64,000 bases of DNA from Ypsolopha sequella (lineage: Eukaryota; Arthropoda; Insecta; Lepidoptera; Ypsolophidae), in the NCBI GenBank assembly GCA_934047225.1, contig OW203989.1, forward strand, positions 4,563,977 to 4,627,976, in the 5' to 3' direction. A program made the translations under genes and the position numbers. Of this stretch, positions 54,512 to 64,000 are shown piece by piece. The notes under the pieces were generated by a model. That model had not been told where the DNA came from and searched no databases. It saw nothing but the letters and a program-made list of their open reading frames with translations. Numbering within the stretch: the stretch's first letter is position 1; every line of letters starts with the position of its first letter.

Positions 54512-54787
54512 TCCTGGAGCTGGTCCTGGAGCTACGGTAATGAAACTAATAAGAGTGTAGGTATAGTGATTGAACGCATGTGTTCGTATCTAGCGGGGTC
54601 CTGGAGCTACAGTAATGAAACTAATGAGAGTGTAGGTTTAGTCATTGAACGCATGTGTTCGAATATAGCGGGGTCCCTGGAGCTACGGTAATGAAACTAA
54701 TAAGAGTGTAGGTTTAGTCATTGAACGCATGTGTTCGTATATAGCGGGGTCCTGGAGCTACGGTAATGAAACTAATGAGAGTGTAAT
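54512..54787. repeat. 75/76-bp minisatellite, right block, about 3.5 copies
   Basis: GGTCCTGGAGCTACGGTAAT from 54522 continues the array broken at 48268, with both unit types. TCCTGGAGCT occurs twice at the LINE junction (54512 and 54524). Confidence 0.95.
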
Positions 54788-54890
54788 TCAATGTACAAGG
54801 TTAGGTAAAGTCAGTCAATGTACAATGTTAGGTAGAGTTATTCAATGTACAATGTTAGGATTCAATGTACGATTTTAGAAGTCATTCCCT
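54788..54890. repeat. Short tandem repeat, about 4 units
   Basis: ATTCAATGTACAATGTTAGG and variants recur four times at 18-30 bp spacing. The phrase resembles TGATGTACATTAGGTACAAT of the 36-bp array. Confidence 0.7.
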
Positions 54891-54917
54891 TCTTGGCCTG
54901 AAGGTATATTGGATCTT

Positions 54918-55060
54918 AATATGTATGTATGTATGTAAATTCTTTATTGCACAAAATAAGTTTACAATGCACAAAGGAGAACTTAATGCTAATTAGCATT
55001 CTCTACCAGTTAACCTTTGGTGATGTGGAGATTACAAGGGTTGTGCCAAATAAGTAAATA
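54918..55060 (-). mobile_element. LINE 3'-end fragment
   Basis: ATGTATGTATGTAAATTCTT, TATTGCACAAAATAAG and CTCTACCAGTTAACC are phrases I associate with 3' ends of lepidopteran CR1-like LINEs, read on the minus strand. No coding part remains. Confidence 0.5.
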
Positions 55061-55327
55061 ATTTATTTATTTATAATTATTGACTTTTAATAATGTCTGC
55101 ATAATAATATAACATATAATATCTACATAAATATATATAAATACAAAAATATACATACATATAATATACATATTAGTGTATGTACTGTACATAAATAAAT
55201 ACACAACAATATATCGGTAGATATGAGGGGGATGACTCAATGATGACTCAGGGGACAAGGTGAAAACTACATGTGTGGTGACTGATTCACTTGACTTAGT
55301 ATCGAATGGTTGAAGGCGATTACCGTC
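55061..55327. other. AT-rich intron sequence
   Basis: ATA-rich; no feature supported. Confidence 0.4.
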
Positions 55328-55490
55328 GCCAAATTAGCAGCTCGATGTTTGTATGAATATCGACGGAAACGACATTGAAATAATGTTCAAATCAATGCAC
55401 AATGCGTGGTGGCTGTTACGACGCTCGCTGCGTCCTTGAAAGGGCAAAATAGGAGAAAATAATACTTTTCACATGGGCGTCATTGTTCGA
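55328..55490. repeat. Dispersed repeat, inverted relative of 37817-38313
   Basis: Read on the minus strand it contains CATGTGAAAAGTATTATTTT, CTCCTATTTTGCCC and CAATGTCGTTTCCGTCGATA in the same order as the insertion in the LINE at 37817-38313. Confidence 0.65.
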
Positions 55491-55892
55491 TTGAATAATT
55501 GTATGTTATGTTTATAGCTATCAAGTTTATCTATTTATCAAAGCATTAATGAATTAAATCACCTAAGCCGCTTAAGAGCAGTAGGAAATTCAAGCCAAAA
55601 AATACCATTCAGTTGAAACAATTTTTCATATAGAAGTTTTGGTGGTACGAAAAAGAAAAATGTTGCATATGTTGTCCTAGAGTTGATAATTTATAATACA
55701 TTTTTTCAATATTTTTGGTTTGGCCATAAAAGAGGAGTAGGCTTTAGAAAGTACCCATTTGGCGGTATTAAGGGCCTTAAGTACATTTAAAGGGATATAA
55801 TATTCTCATCAGTTTCACCGTCCTCGCTCCAGGGACTTTGCCTGATTTAAACAGATTCGTAAACACTAAACGGAAGTGATTTTTTTTTCTAG
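55491..55892. other. Intron before exon 55893
   Basis: No element recognised; ends in the acceptor GTGATTTTTTTTTCTAG. Confidence 0.45.
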
Positions 55893-55936
55893 ATTCTGGA
55901 CGAAAGAAGAATGTGAAAACTCATGTATATATCCAG
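55893..55936 (+). CDS. Kunitz-like domain, second-half exon (domain 3)
   Basis: Acceptor TTTTTTTTTCTAG, donor CCAG|GTAAAG. It reads FWTKEECENSCIYP after completing the Lys codon split from 42797, giving Cys5-x3-Cys6 as in domain 2. It closes the divergent domain across a 13.1-kb intron and ends in phase 1, so at least one further exon must lie beyond; I did not find it in the remaining 8 kb. Confidence 0.82.
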
Positions 55937-56319
55937 GTAAAGTTATATTTTCTTTATGTTTAGTATTTAAACAAGTGAATACAAATTCAAATTTAAGGTG
56001 CCAAAAATACTGAATACAACGTACTAAAATACTAAGTGGGCGAAAGACTGTGTCGCTTCGCTCGTCGTCACACCTATTTTTTTACTTTATTCTTTAAATT
56101 CGCCCACTCAGTATTTTTAGTCGCACGCTTTGGTATTTATTCCGGTCACTTGGAGTCGCTAATTATATTTTTATTCGTCCAATTAATAATTTCCTTTTCT
56201 TTATTTAGTACACTGTTAAAATATAAAGAATAGTTCGTTTTGTTCTGCCTTATTTTAAAATGTTAAATTGCTTAGCGAACTAACATACTGAAATGAACCA
56301 GTGTGTAATAAATTGTATG
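55937..56319. other. Intron continuation
   Basis: Short inverted AGTGGGCGAA/TTCGCCCACT pair at 56034-56044 and 56099-56109; TACTAAAATACTAAGTGGGC and GCCCACTCAGTATTTTTAGT make a small hairpin. No gene. Confidence 0.4.
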
Positions 56320-57119
56320 GTATATCTGTCGTGCCCAGATCATAGAATTGAACATTTCATGAAATGTTCGACCATATCATGAAATGGTCGCATTTCATGA
56401 AATAGTACATTGTTTGTTGATTATTTCATGATATGGATTGACCAAATCAATGAATAGAGATCGTTTGACGATATAATCAACTAAACACAAGACCATTTCA
56501 TAATCTGGTCAAACATCGTATGATCATATCGTAAAATAGTTACATTTATTCACCACTAGCGGCGCTGATGGCGCATTGTTATTGTTTGTGCGATGCACCA
56601 TGGCGGCGGCGCTACACAATTCTCTTGTTTTAAATGTTGTTAATAATGTAATAACTGAGGAAGAAAGTGCAGTTAAGTGTAATTAAATTCCTAAAACAAC
56701 TAATTCATTTTATTTAAACCCAGATGGTTGTGATTATTATTACGTATTATTTTGTAAAATAAGTTCCTTAAAAATACCTAATTTGCTAAATCCTTATTGA
56801 TTTTTCTAACAAATTAACCTAAGTAGGTAGTATAATAAGTAACTTGAAATACGTGCTAATTCTTTATAAGTTGTTGATTTTGTACTTCAAAGAAAAATAA
56901 TGAAGTTCCTAATAACAAGATTTCGAATTTCTAGTATCAACATTTGTATGAACACCCTACATTAATGATATGGTCAAACGTCGCTGACCAAATCGTTAAA
57001 CGTTGAACATTTAATGATCTGGTCAGTGACAGTTGACTATTTCATGAAATGCGATCATTTCATGAAATGGTCGACTATTTCATGAAATATTCAATTCTAT
57101 GATCTGGTCACGACATATC
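56320..57119. mobile_element. Foldback element with long inverted ends built of ATTTCATGAAAT
   Basis: The left end (GTCGTGCCCAGATCATAGAA) is mirrored by the right (TTCTATGATCTGGTCACGAC). Each arm contains several copies of the palindrome ATTTCATGAAAT and of GGTCGAC or GGTCAAAC. The arms are about 180-200 bp and the middle, about 420 bp, is unique and includes CACTAGCGGCGCTGATGGCG. No transposase is present. Confidence 0.75.
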
Positions 57120-57138
57120 CATACCCAGTTAAAAATTT

Positions 57139-57272
57139 AGTGAGATTGAGGCCCTACAGATCGGATTTTGAGTGAGATTGGGGCCCTACAGATCGGAATT
57201 TGAGTGAGATTGAGGCCCTACAGATCGGAATTTGAGTGAGATTGAGGCCCTACAGATCGGAATTTGAGTGAA
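57139..57272. repeat. 32-bp minisatellite, four copies
   Basis: GAGTGAGATTGAGGCCCTAC plus AGATCGGAATTT repeats four times with two substitutions. Confidence 0.93.
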
Positions 57273-58019
57273 ATTTGTAGTCTTCTACAGTTAGATCGCA
57301 CACAACGATAAATACGGACATTTCGTGTTGAACTATGGGACTAATTTGTGCTCAAAGTACTGCGATAGGGCTCACCACCACCATGCTGGAATGTTGTAAG
57401 CACCGGTCAAACGTGGGTGTACGAATGTACTTAACCCTTACATGCATATATATATTTTTTAATTTTCCTTGTTTAACTGTTTTTTTCTTACGTATATTTT
57501 TCTTCCTGCAAGAATGAAAAATAAGTACGGAATAAAATAAAAATGTGTAAAATTTAGTTTTATTTGCTTTTTTTAATGTATACAAACATAACTTTGCAGT
57601 TGTAAAAAAAATGGTCCCAATCTGAAAATAAGAGGTCGCGAAAAAAAATCATGAAAATTTCATGCTTTTGTTTTATTAAATAGGGTTTTTGTAAACTAGT
57701 GTCAAATGACTGTACTAACTGATAAAAAACAGAAATGAAAAAATTAAAAAATAAACAATTTTTGATACTAATTTGAAAAAAAATGTCTTTTTGATTTTAT
57801 ACCATTGTACCCCTTTAAAAACGAAAAAGAAAAATTTTTTTTATTTTTCCTTTAATTCTGGACCACTTGTCTATCATATATCCCACTTTCATTTAAAAAG
57901 AAAAAATCATGCATTTACGGGTTAATTTGTGAATTCAAAGTTCAAACTCGGAAACACCTTTTACATTCCCTCGGGGATCCATGTCGTGATGAATTACATA
58001 CTTTCATCATGTTTATATT
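57273..58019. other. AT-rich sequence with a repeat fragment
   Basis: GCTCACCACCACCATGCTGG and CGGTCAAACGTGGGTGTACG at 57370-57422 match the repeat at 39440-39530. The rest is low-complexity A/T. Confidence 0.4.
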
Positions 58020-58620
58020 GTTAGGGTTCCGTAGTACTTAAAAAGTACAAAAGGAACCTTTATGGTGAGACTCCGTTGTCCGTCCGTCCGTTAGTATGGC
58101 ACTTCCTCATAACTTTAGCACCGTTAAAAATAAAGACTTGAAATTTAGCTAAAGTGTAGCATTAATTTGCCTTTATAATACAGTGTAAAAAAAAATTGTA
58201 ATTTTTATAAAATATTTCCAAAACAAAAGAGAGAAAAAAATCCTAAAAATGCCAAAAATGGGTACCAAATTGTAGATATTAAAAAGCACATTGTAAAAAT
58301 ATATAAAATATATTTAGCTATATTTATTGGCTCTGATTTCGAGAAATCTTTGAAAAACCACAAAAATATCTAATGTATTTTATATAATATATAAAAAAGT
58401 TGTACATAAATGAGAAATATATATATATATATATTTTTTAATAAAAATACTATATGGGTATTTCATAGAGCTGATTATAGAAATATATAATTTGGTTATA
58501 TTTATATGCATGTATTTCGAGAAATCCTTGAAAATCCACAAATCCCCCCGTTATCTCCAAAACTAGTGGACCGAAAAATAAGAAAAAAATCATGGTAATA
58601 TATGTTTACGATGGTACATG
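58020..58620 (+). mobile_element. Lepidoptera-type dispersed element, truncated copy
   Basis: Starts TTAGGGTTCCGTAGTACTTA, keeps the GTCCGTCCGTCCG tract and the CATAACTTTAGCACCGTTAA phrase of 19315-20446, and contains two diverged copies of the internal block (TTTCGAGAAATC at 58336 and 58507). The TTGGCCGG end is missing. Confidence 0.8.
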
Positions 58621-58769
58621 CTTGTTGGTGAAAGGTGCCTGCTCGACGAACGGACACCTTCCAACCAGCAAGGCAATCACCAGACACACACACAGGTAGC
58701 TGGGCCCTTTTAAATACCCGGGACTGGTGATGTCTTGTGTAGTCTAACCTAATCACTTAAATACAAACT
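58621..58769. other. Short GC-richer spacer
   Basis: Inverted pair GGTGAAAGGTGCC/GGACACCTTCC near 58627-58668; nothing else. Confidence 0.35.
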
Positions 58770-58939
58770 TACAACCCGGTCACATTATCTCGAGACCTCG
58801 CTGGAATGCGAACCACCCGCCCGTTCTCCTTTCACCTCCCCTCGCTCGCCACGGATGCTTGTTTTGCGCACCATATCTGAACGCCGACGCGACGTGACGT
58901 CATCGACACCAGGTCTCGAGATAATGTGACCGGGTTGTA
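58770..58939. mobile_element. 170-bp MITE with about 29-bp perfect inverted ends
   Basis: TACAACCCGGTCACATTATC followed by TCGAGACCT at the left is exactly mirrored at 58911-58939. TA borders both sides, suggesting TA target duplication (Tc1/mariner-type) if the TA is outside the element. The core is GC-rich and non-coding. Confidence 0.85.
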
Positions 58940-59366
58940 CATATAATCTCCCAAAGTCCTCTTTGTTGCCGGCACTGGTGATGTGTTGAGTTCCCTAGAA
59001 CCCTCCTAGCCCGTTGAATTCAACACCCAAGAATACATAAAAGATATCGGTTCCAATGCCGCGCGGTCACCGCGTGGTTGATACGTCGTCTCACGTTTCT
59101 CGAAGATCGCTTCCAAGTATATATTGCATAAATTGTACATATGCACACATAGTCACACACATCTCACATACACACATCCCACATACACACACATACCCTC
59201 TCACACTTAGCCTAAGTATGTATGTACCAAACTTTTCTTTTCTTTTTTATATTTATAATAATTTGTTAGTCACCTCTAAATTCTAAATTCTAAATTCATA
59301 GCGGGGGCGATGAGTCCTGCACTGATTCTCGGTAATCGTGAATATTGTGCACTTCCCCCCGGTCAG
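58940..59366. other. Probable 3' region of the LINE on the right
   Basis: Contains TCTAAATTCTAAATTCTAAA at 59273-59293, which on the minus strand is a TTTAGAA-type tail, so the LINE's 3' end is probably near 59273. A (CACA)n-rich stretch lies at 59140-59200. Confidence 0.45.
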
Positions 59367-62300
59367 TCAGCCCAGCCAGGAGAGCTCCTTAAAGTAGAGC
59401 CGAACAGCTTCAGCATTCCGACACATAAACTGGTCCAGTGAAGGGAAGTTGGAGCTCGTCGCAATCCCTGCTTTTCGTCTTATGTCTTCGGTTGCGGAGC
59501 AGTGGAGTAGCACATGTTCCACTGACTCGTCCTCTAGAAGGCACCCTCTGCATAGAGGGCTATCGGTGCCACCTGTGGTGAAAAGGTGCTTGTTTAGGTT
59601 GCAGTGTCCAGTTATGATACCTACCATGTCGCGTAGGTCGGACCGTTTTAGTTTTAATAAGTATCTTGTTACCTTACCATTCGACTGCGGTATCATTATT
59701 TTTGACAGCCGGCAGTCGTTTCGTTCTGTCCATGTTTTGTTGTGTACACTCAGAGTGTATTTTCGCAGTTCACCCCTGATTGCTTCTGCCGATGGTCGAC
59801 ACAGATTAGTACCCTGTGCCGTTATTCCCATATGGGATGCTAGTTTAGCCAGAGAGTCTGCTTGTTCGTTACCTTCAATTCCGTTATGCGCTCTAGTCCA
59901 GTATAGTTTGACTTTGCACATGGTCGACAGGTTTTGCAGTTCCGCATGACAGTCTGCAATGATTTTAGATCTACTTACAGGTTTGCTGAGCGCTGATAGT
60001 ATGGCCGCACTGTCTGTAATTATTGTGACCTCCTGTATGTCGCAGGGCCTGCTAGTGCAAATCGCGGTCGCTGCCCTGGCCGCTAGGAGTATACCTGCCA
60101 GCTCTGTTTGGAATACCGTTGTTGTGGTGTTGAGTGGAACTGCTTTACTGAGCCCTAGTTCGGGGGACACATAGCTGCATCCAGCGCTGCCATCCCTCCT
60201 TTTGGACCCTTCAGTGTAGAAAGTTAGTACCTTTTGATTGGATCGTGGCTCTCCTTGAAAGTCTATCTCATATTTCCTGTCCATTATGTAGGATTTTGGT
60301 GTCCTGTCAGTCCCAGTGGCTGCCTCTGGCACGATCTCCAATGCTCGTTCCAGGATTCGACAGTGATTAGTTTTTAAGTTGTTACCTTTCCATTGCCCTG
60401 TGGACTTCACCCGGAGGGCTGCAATCATCGCCTCCTGCTGTACGTGCAGGTGTGGCGGTGTTAGCCCTAGTAGGATGTTTAGTGCTGCGGAGGGTGTTGA
60501 TCTCATACATCCGGTTATTAGTGTACATGCTAGCCTTTGGAGTTGCTGTAATTTGTTCTCAGTTGTAACTAACTCCGTTCTTGGCCACCACACCAAGGCT
60601 CCATAAGTTAGTACCGGTCTTACCACTAATGTGTACAGCCATTTACAGAGTTTGGGCGTGAGTCCCCAGCCCCTGCCCACAGCTCTTCTGCACTGCCATA
60701 GTGTCTTCGTAGCCTTCTTTATTATGTGTTCAACCTGCTTTGCCCACAGTAATTTGTCATCCAGCCAGATACCAAGGTATTTTACCTCCTTGCTAAGAGT
60801 TAGCCGGGTTCCAAACAATGTAGGAAGTTTCAGTTGACTTAACTTTTTCTTTTTGGTGAATAAGATGAGCTCAGTTTTCTGTGGATTTACGGTTAGCTTG
60901 TGCTTACCACACCAGGTCTCGACTTTCCGCAGCGCCCCTTGCATCTTACTGCACAGCGTTCCTTCGAAGAGACCCGATATCATAATGACTATGTCATCTG
61001 CATAGCCTACCGTGCAAAAACCATCCTTGTTTAGCTCTATAAGGAGGTCATTGATGACCGCCACCCAGAGCAACAACGGCGACAACATTCCTCCTTGAGG
61101 ACAGCCCCTTGTTACCTGGCAACGTGTTCGCTCTGATGTTTCTATGTATGCGGCGCGTTTGCTCAGCATGTTGGTGACCCATTTAATGACTAACTCATGT
61201 ACACCGTGCTCTTCAAGCCCGTGCACTATGCTAGGAAACGTGGTTTTGTCAAAAGCACCCTCGATGTCGATGAATGTGGCGAGGCAGGACTGCTTTGCTT
61301 CTATAGCAGTTTCCGCTTTGTGTACTACCTGATGCAATGCAGTTTCTGTGGACTTGCCTGGAAGATAGGCATGTTGGTTCTGATGAGGTGGCTGCTCCTT
61401 CATTGGCCCTTCTCTAACGTATCTGTCACAGAGTCTTTCAAGAGTTTTAAGTAAAAACGGTGAGAGACTGATTGGTCTGTACGCTTTAGGTTGTGTGTAG
61501 TTGTCCTTACCGGGTTTCGGGAGAAAGACAACTCTAACCTCCCTCCAGGCGGTGGGGACATATTTCCAGGCCAGGCAGCTCCTGAAGATTACCACAAGGT
61601 GCTTTATGATGTGCTCCAAAGACCATTGCAGTAGAGCTGGAAATATGCCGTCTCCTCCTGGTGATTTGTATGGGAGAAATGTGCTTACCGCCCATTTAAT
61701 TCGTTCCTCCGTAACTACGGACTCTGCAAACTCCCAGTCCTCTTCCGAGGGGCATGGAGACGGCGAGTCCGTCCATCCAGAGTTATTGTTTACTTGACAA
61801 TCCGGGAAGTGGGTCTCCAGTAGCAGAGCGTGTTGTTCTTGCTCATTAACTGTATAGTTACCATCAGGTATTTTCAGTGTTCCAAGTTTTATGTGGTTGT
61901 CATTCGCTAAGATTTTTCTTAGCCGCGATGTTTCACTTTGTGATTGAATGTTGTTACAGAAGTTGCTCCAACTTTCACTTTTCCTTAAACGTACCCCTTT
62001 ATTGAATTCCAGGCGTGCTTTTTTGTAATCGTCGCAGTCCCGATCAAGCTTGGTGTTCATTGCTCTATTGAAATGGTGTCGCATTTTCTTCCTTAACTTA
62101 TTCAGTTTCTTGCTCCACCACCCATATTTTTTCTCGTCAAACTTACCTTTCTCTGTGATGAGAGGGCATGACGACTCGTAGCTGCTAATTATGCAGTTTG
62201 TGATGGCATTCACTTGTGTCTCTGTCTCCTCCATACTGAGTCTGTTTGACTTTGAAGGTTCACGGAGTGTCTTTATGCCGTTTTCTACGAGTGTAGAAAA

Positions 62301-63008
62301 TTTTGATTTATTCGTTTTCCTCGGGTTTCTATATTTCCGTGGTTCTTGTTCACCTACTTCTTAAACATACCTTATCCGTCTGTGATCCGATCCAGACGTC
62401 TCTTTGCTCGCAACATGCTATCCACTAATGGATTCCGTTATTAGATTTGTTGCTAGCGTTATGTCTATTATAGTTTGACTTCGTCTAGTTACAAAGGTTG
62501 GTTCAGAGCCCCTGTTTAAAATGTGCAGTTCGTGAGATAAAGCAAAGTCAAGAAGATCCTTACCTCTCACATTTGTATCCGGGCACCCCCAGATTGTGCA
62601 GTGGGCGTTTGCGTCGCAGCCTATGATGAGCTGAGTTTTGTGTTGCGTACAGTGTTTCACCAGTGTTTCCATTTCGGGTCGTGGGATTTCCAGCTCCCCG
62701 TCTAGGTACGCAGATGCTAAGAATAGTTCTTCTAGGTTGCCCCCTAAGCCCGTCTGTAGCTTGATTACTGTGAGGTCATCAGAGCACAGATGGGTTACGA
62801 GGGATGCTTTGTACAGTGCTGGAACATAAATGAACGTTCGAGTTTTTTGTTGTTTAGGTGAAGTAAAAACAGTGCCTTTTAGATTTCCATAGCCACTCAC
62901 CTTTCCCCGAGTTAAGTACGGTTCTTGGATGAGTGCTATGGTATTGGGTTCCTCCTCTAACGTCCTCCTTAGTGCCGCGAACCCCGTGACACTGTGTTGA
63001 AGGTTCAC
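59367..63008 (-). pseudogene. LOA/I-group LINE ORF2: endonuclease, reverse transcriptase, RNase H
   Basis: One frame runs from the endonuclease to the C-terminus, broken only by TAG at 62415-62417 and TAA near 62361. Endonuclease: IALIQEPYL, GCDANAHCTIWG, EPTFVT and, between the stops, SDHRRI. Reverse transcriptase: AYRPISLSPFLLKTLERL, FIDIEGAFDK, TRGCPQGGMLSPLL and GYADDIVIM (about 61004). RNase H: FYTEGS (about 60212), TELAGI, TDSAA and HNGIEGNEQAD, then a C-terminal CRGC...HVLLHC zinc motif. The GCPQGG box with RNase H fits the LOA/Bilbo part of the I group. The first RNase H aspartate is Glu here. The frame is open further upstream to about 63225, overlapping ORF1's end without an ATG. 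Confidence 0.9.
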
Positions 63009-63214
63009 TTGGAGGATATTTAAAGAGCAAACGTTTTGTGATTCCCTGTCCAGATTTAAGCCTTTTCCTGTTTTTTGTGAGGAAAAGGTGGCAGGTTTTG
63101 TAGCATCCAGGTCCGTAGGGCCCGGAATGTTTGATCTATTTGTATCAGTTAAAATAATTTTCTTTTTTACGCCCTCTGTGACTGTTAAGCGACGATTTTT
63201 GTTTTTGGAGTGTC

Positions 63215-64000
63215 TCAGAGCTGCGCATCAGCCTCAGAGTACAGCAAGTCGTCCTCGGTCCGGGACATAGGGGACGAAGCGACATCACGACCTGATAACA
63301 GGTCCAGCATCTTATCCTCGTCCTCCAGTGTCCGCCTGACTTGCATGTTCTCGGGCGTCTCCGTGCTCCGAGTTACATCATCCAGGCTAGGTGTATCGGG
63401 AACCCCTGGATCACTGCCGTCCCTTGACACCACCATTGACGTGCTGCCAACTGTAGCGTTAGAGGGAGGCTGGGTCTCTCCAAGTGCTTCCGACCCTCCC
63501 GGCCGTGTATGTTTTGTACCTCTCAAGTTGACGTAGACTGTCGCCATTTTATAAAATAAGCGACAGCCTGCCTCCTTGAGTTTATCAAGTTCAACCGGGG
63601 GAATACCTACCATAAGGGTGATATTCTGCGTTAAACCGTCTTTGTGTACCTCAGACGTGATGAGGCTCCAAGATTTAATATCCAGGTTCCTGCGATTCAT
63701 GGCAGCCAGGAACTTCATAAGGAGTCGAGCGTCCCCTTCCATGAAGTCAGGAACCCAGATAATTCCTCTCGTATATTTGGGTATGAGGCTTTCCTGCATG
63801 AGGTGATACCCCGGGCGGCCCTCCCATAACCCCTCTAACTGACCAACCTGAGATGTCAGCCACTCGAGGGTCTGGTCATCTTGACATAGAATTCTCAGGC
63901 CCCCGCTGGCCAGACGAGGGAACACCTTAAAGGCCGGCATCCATAGCGAGTCGTCACTCTGGTCCGCCATGCATTTGGCAAACACAAGAGATTCGAGGTT
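63215..64000 (-). CDS. LOA-type LINE ORF1 (DUF4780-like), 5' partial
   Basis: The frame is open to the window edge, so the GTG at 63985 is not the real start. The visible 261 residues include LASGGLRILCQDDQTLEWL and a following conserved block up to about residue 150 that I recognise as the DUF4780-type domain of insect LINE ORF1 proteins, thought to bind nucleic acid. The C-terminal third is acidic and Ser/Thr/Pro-rich. It lies directly upstream of the ORF2 pseudogene and their frames overlap by about 15 bp, as in related LINEs. No stop interrupts it here. Confidence 0.75.
   Translation of the reverse strand, partial: NLESLVFAKCMADQSDDSLWMPAFKVFPRLASGGLRILCQDDQTLEWLTSQVGQLEGLWEGRPGYHLMQESLIPKYTRGIIWVPDFMEGDARLLMKFLAAMNRRNLDIKSWSLITSEVHKDGLTQNITLMVGIPPVELDKLKEAGCRLFYKMATVYVNLRGTKHTRPGGSEALGETQPPSNATVGSTSMVVSRDGSDPGVPDTPSLDDVTRSTETPENMQVRRTLEDEDKMLDLLSGRDVASSPMSRTEDDLLYSEADAQL

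Larger units (their letters stand above)
12729..55936 (+). other. Multi-domain Kunitz/BPTI-like gene, partial (five exons)
   Basis: Five exons on the plus strand join in phase: 12729-12790, 26962-27091, 41218-41270, 42659-42797, 55893-55936. They give the end of one Kunitz domain, one complete canonical domain and one complete divergent domain. Every first-half exon starts in phase 1 and ends in phase 2; every second-half exon does the reverse, so exon pairs form a repeatable two-exon module. The protein is probably secreted, as Kunitz proteins usually are, but the signal peptide lies outside the window. More exons are expected on both sides. Introns are 14.2, 14.1, 1.4 and 13.1 kb. Confidence 0.75.

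Overview
This window looks like a piece of an insect chromosome, most probably a moth or butterfly (Lepidoptera). It is AT-rich, almost all of it is intron or intergenic DNA, and the protein-coding parts I can support are short exons with GT...AG borders scattered among transposons. Several dispersed repeats are ones I associate with Lepidoptera, such as the element ending in ACTTGGCCGG plus a T tract, the GACTGACT-headed repeat, and LINE 3' ends of the TTCTTTATTGCACAAAA type. The species is an inference; no host gene here names it.

Left part (1-12.7 kb). Positions 1-5.45 kb hold a piece of a virus-like DNA element of the Polinton/Maverick-adintovirus kind: the end of a probable capsid-like gene, a second conserved ORF overlapping it by 4 bp, a small ORF on the other strand, and a protein-primed family B DNA polymerase broken by one frameshift. 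Next comes a small spliced gene of unknown function on the minus strand (5998-6756), a 333-bp tandem duplication, a TTAA-flanked MITE, a 37-bp minisatellite beside a large palindrome, a decayed mariner and a field of degenerate repeats.

Backbone host gene (12.7-55.9 kb, plus strand). Five small exons (12729-12790, 26962-27091, 41218-41270, 42659-42797, 55893-55936) encode parts of three consecutive Kunitz/BPTI-like domains. Exon phases fit throughout: each domain is split by a phase-2 intron just before the conserved Phe, and phase-1 introns separate domains. The gene starts before the first exon and continues past the last. Its introns (three of 13-14 kb) hold nearly everything else in the window.

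Intron contents. 12.8-27 kb: dispersed repeats, with a clear filled/empty-site pair at 19.2-22.4 kb, a hAT MITE with perfect 8-bp target duplications, and a 127-bp satellite. 27-41 kb: a nest of LINEs, mariner and hAT-like elements, including a LINE inside a mariner and a hAT-like element inside a LINE. 42.8-55.9 kb: three unrelated minisatellites (37, 36 and 75/76 bp units), the last split by an apparently intact 6.2-kb LINE with two open reading frames.

Right part (56-64 kb). A foldback element, a 32-bp minisatellite, another copy of the Lepidoptera-type repeat, a 170-bp MITE with near-perfect 30-bp ends, and a LOA/I-group LINE on the minus strand (endonuclease, reverse transcriptase, RNase H; two in-frame stops) whose ORF1 runs off the window.

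The genes do not form a pathway. The main stories are the Kunitz gene with its transposon- and satellite-filled introns, and the virus-like polymerase element. I found no tRNA, rRNA or CRISPR array.
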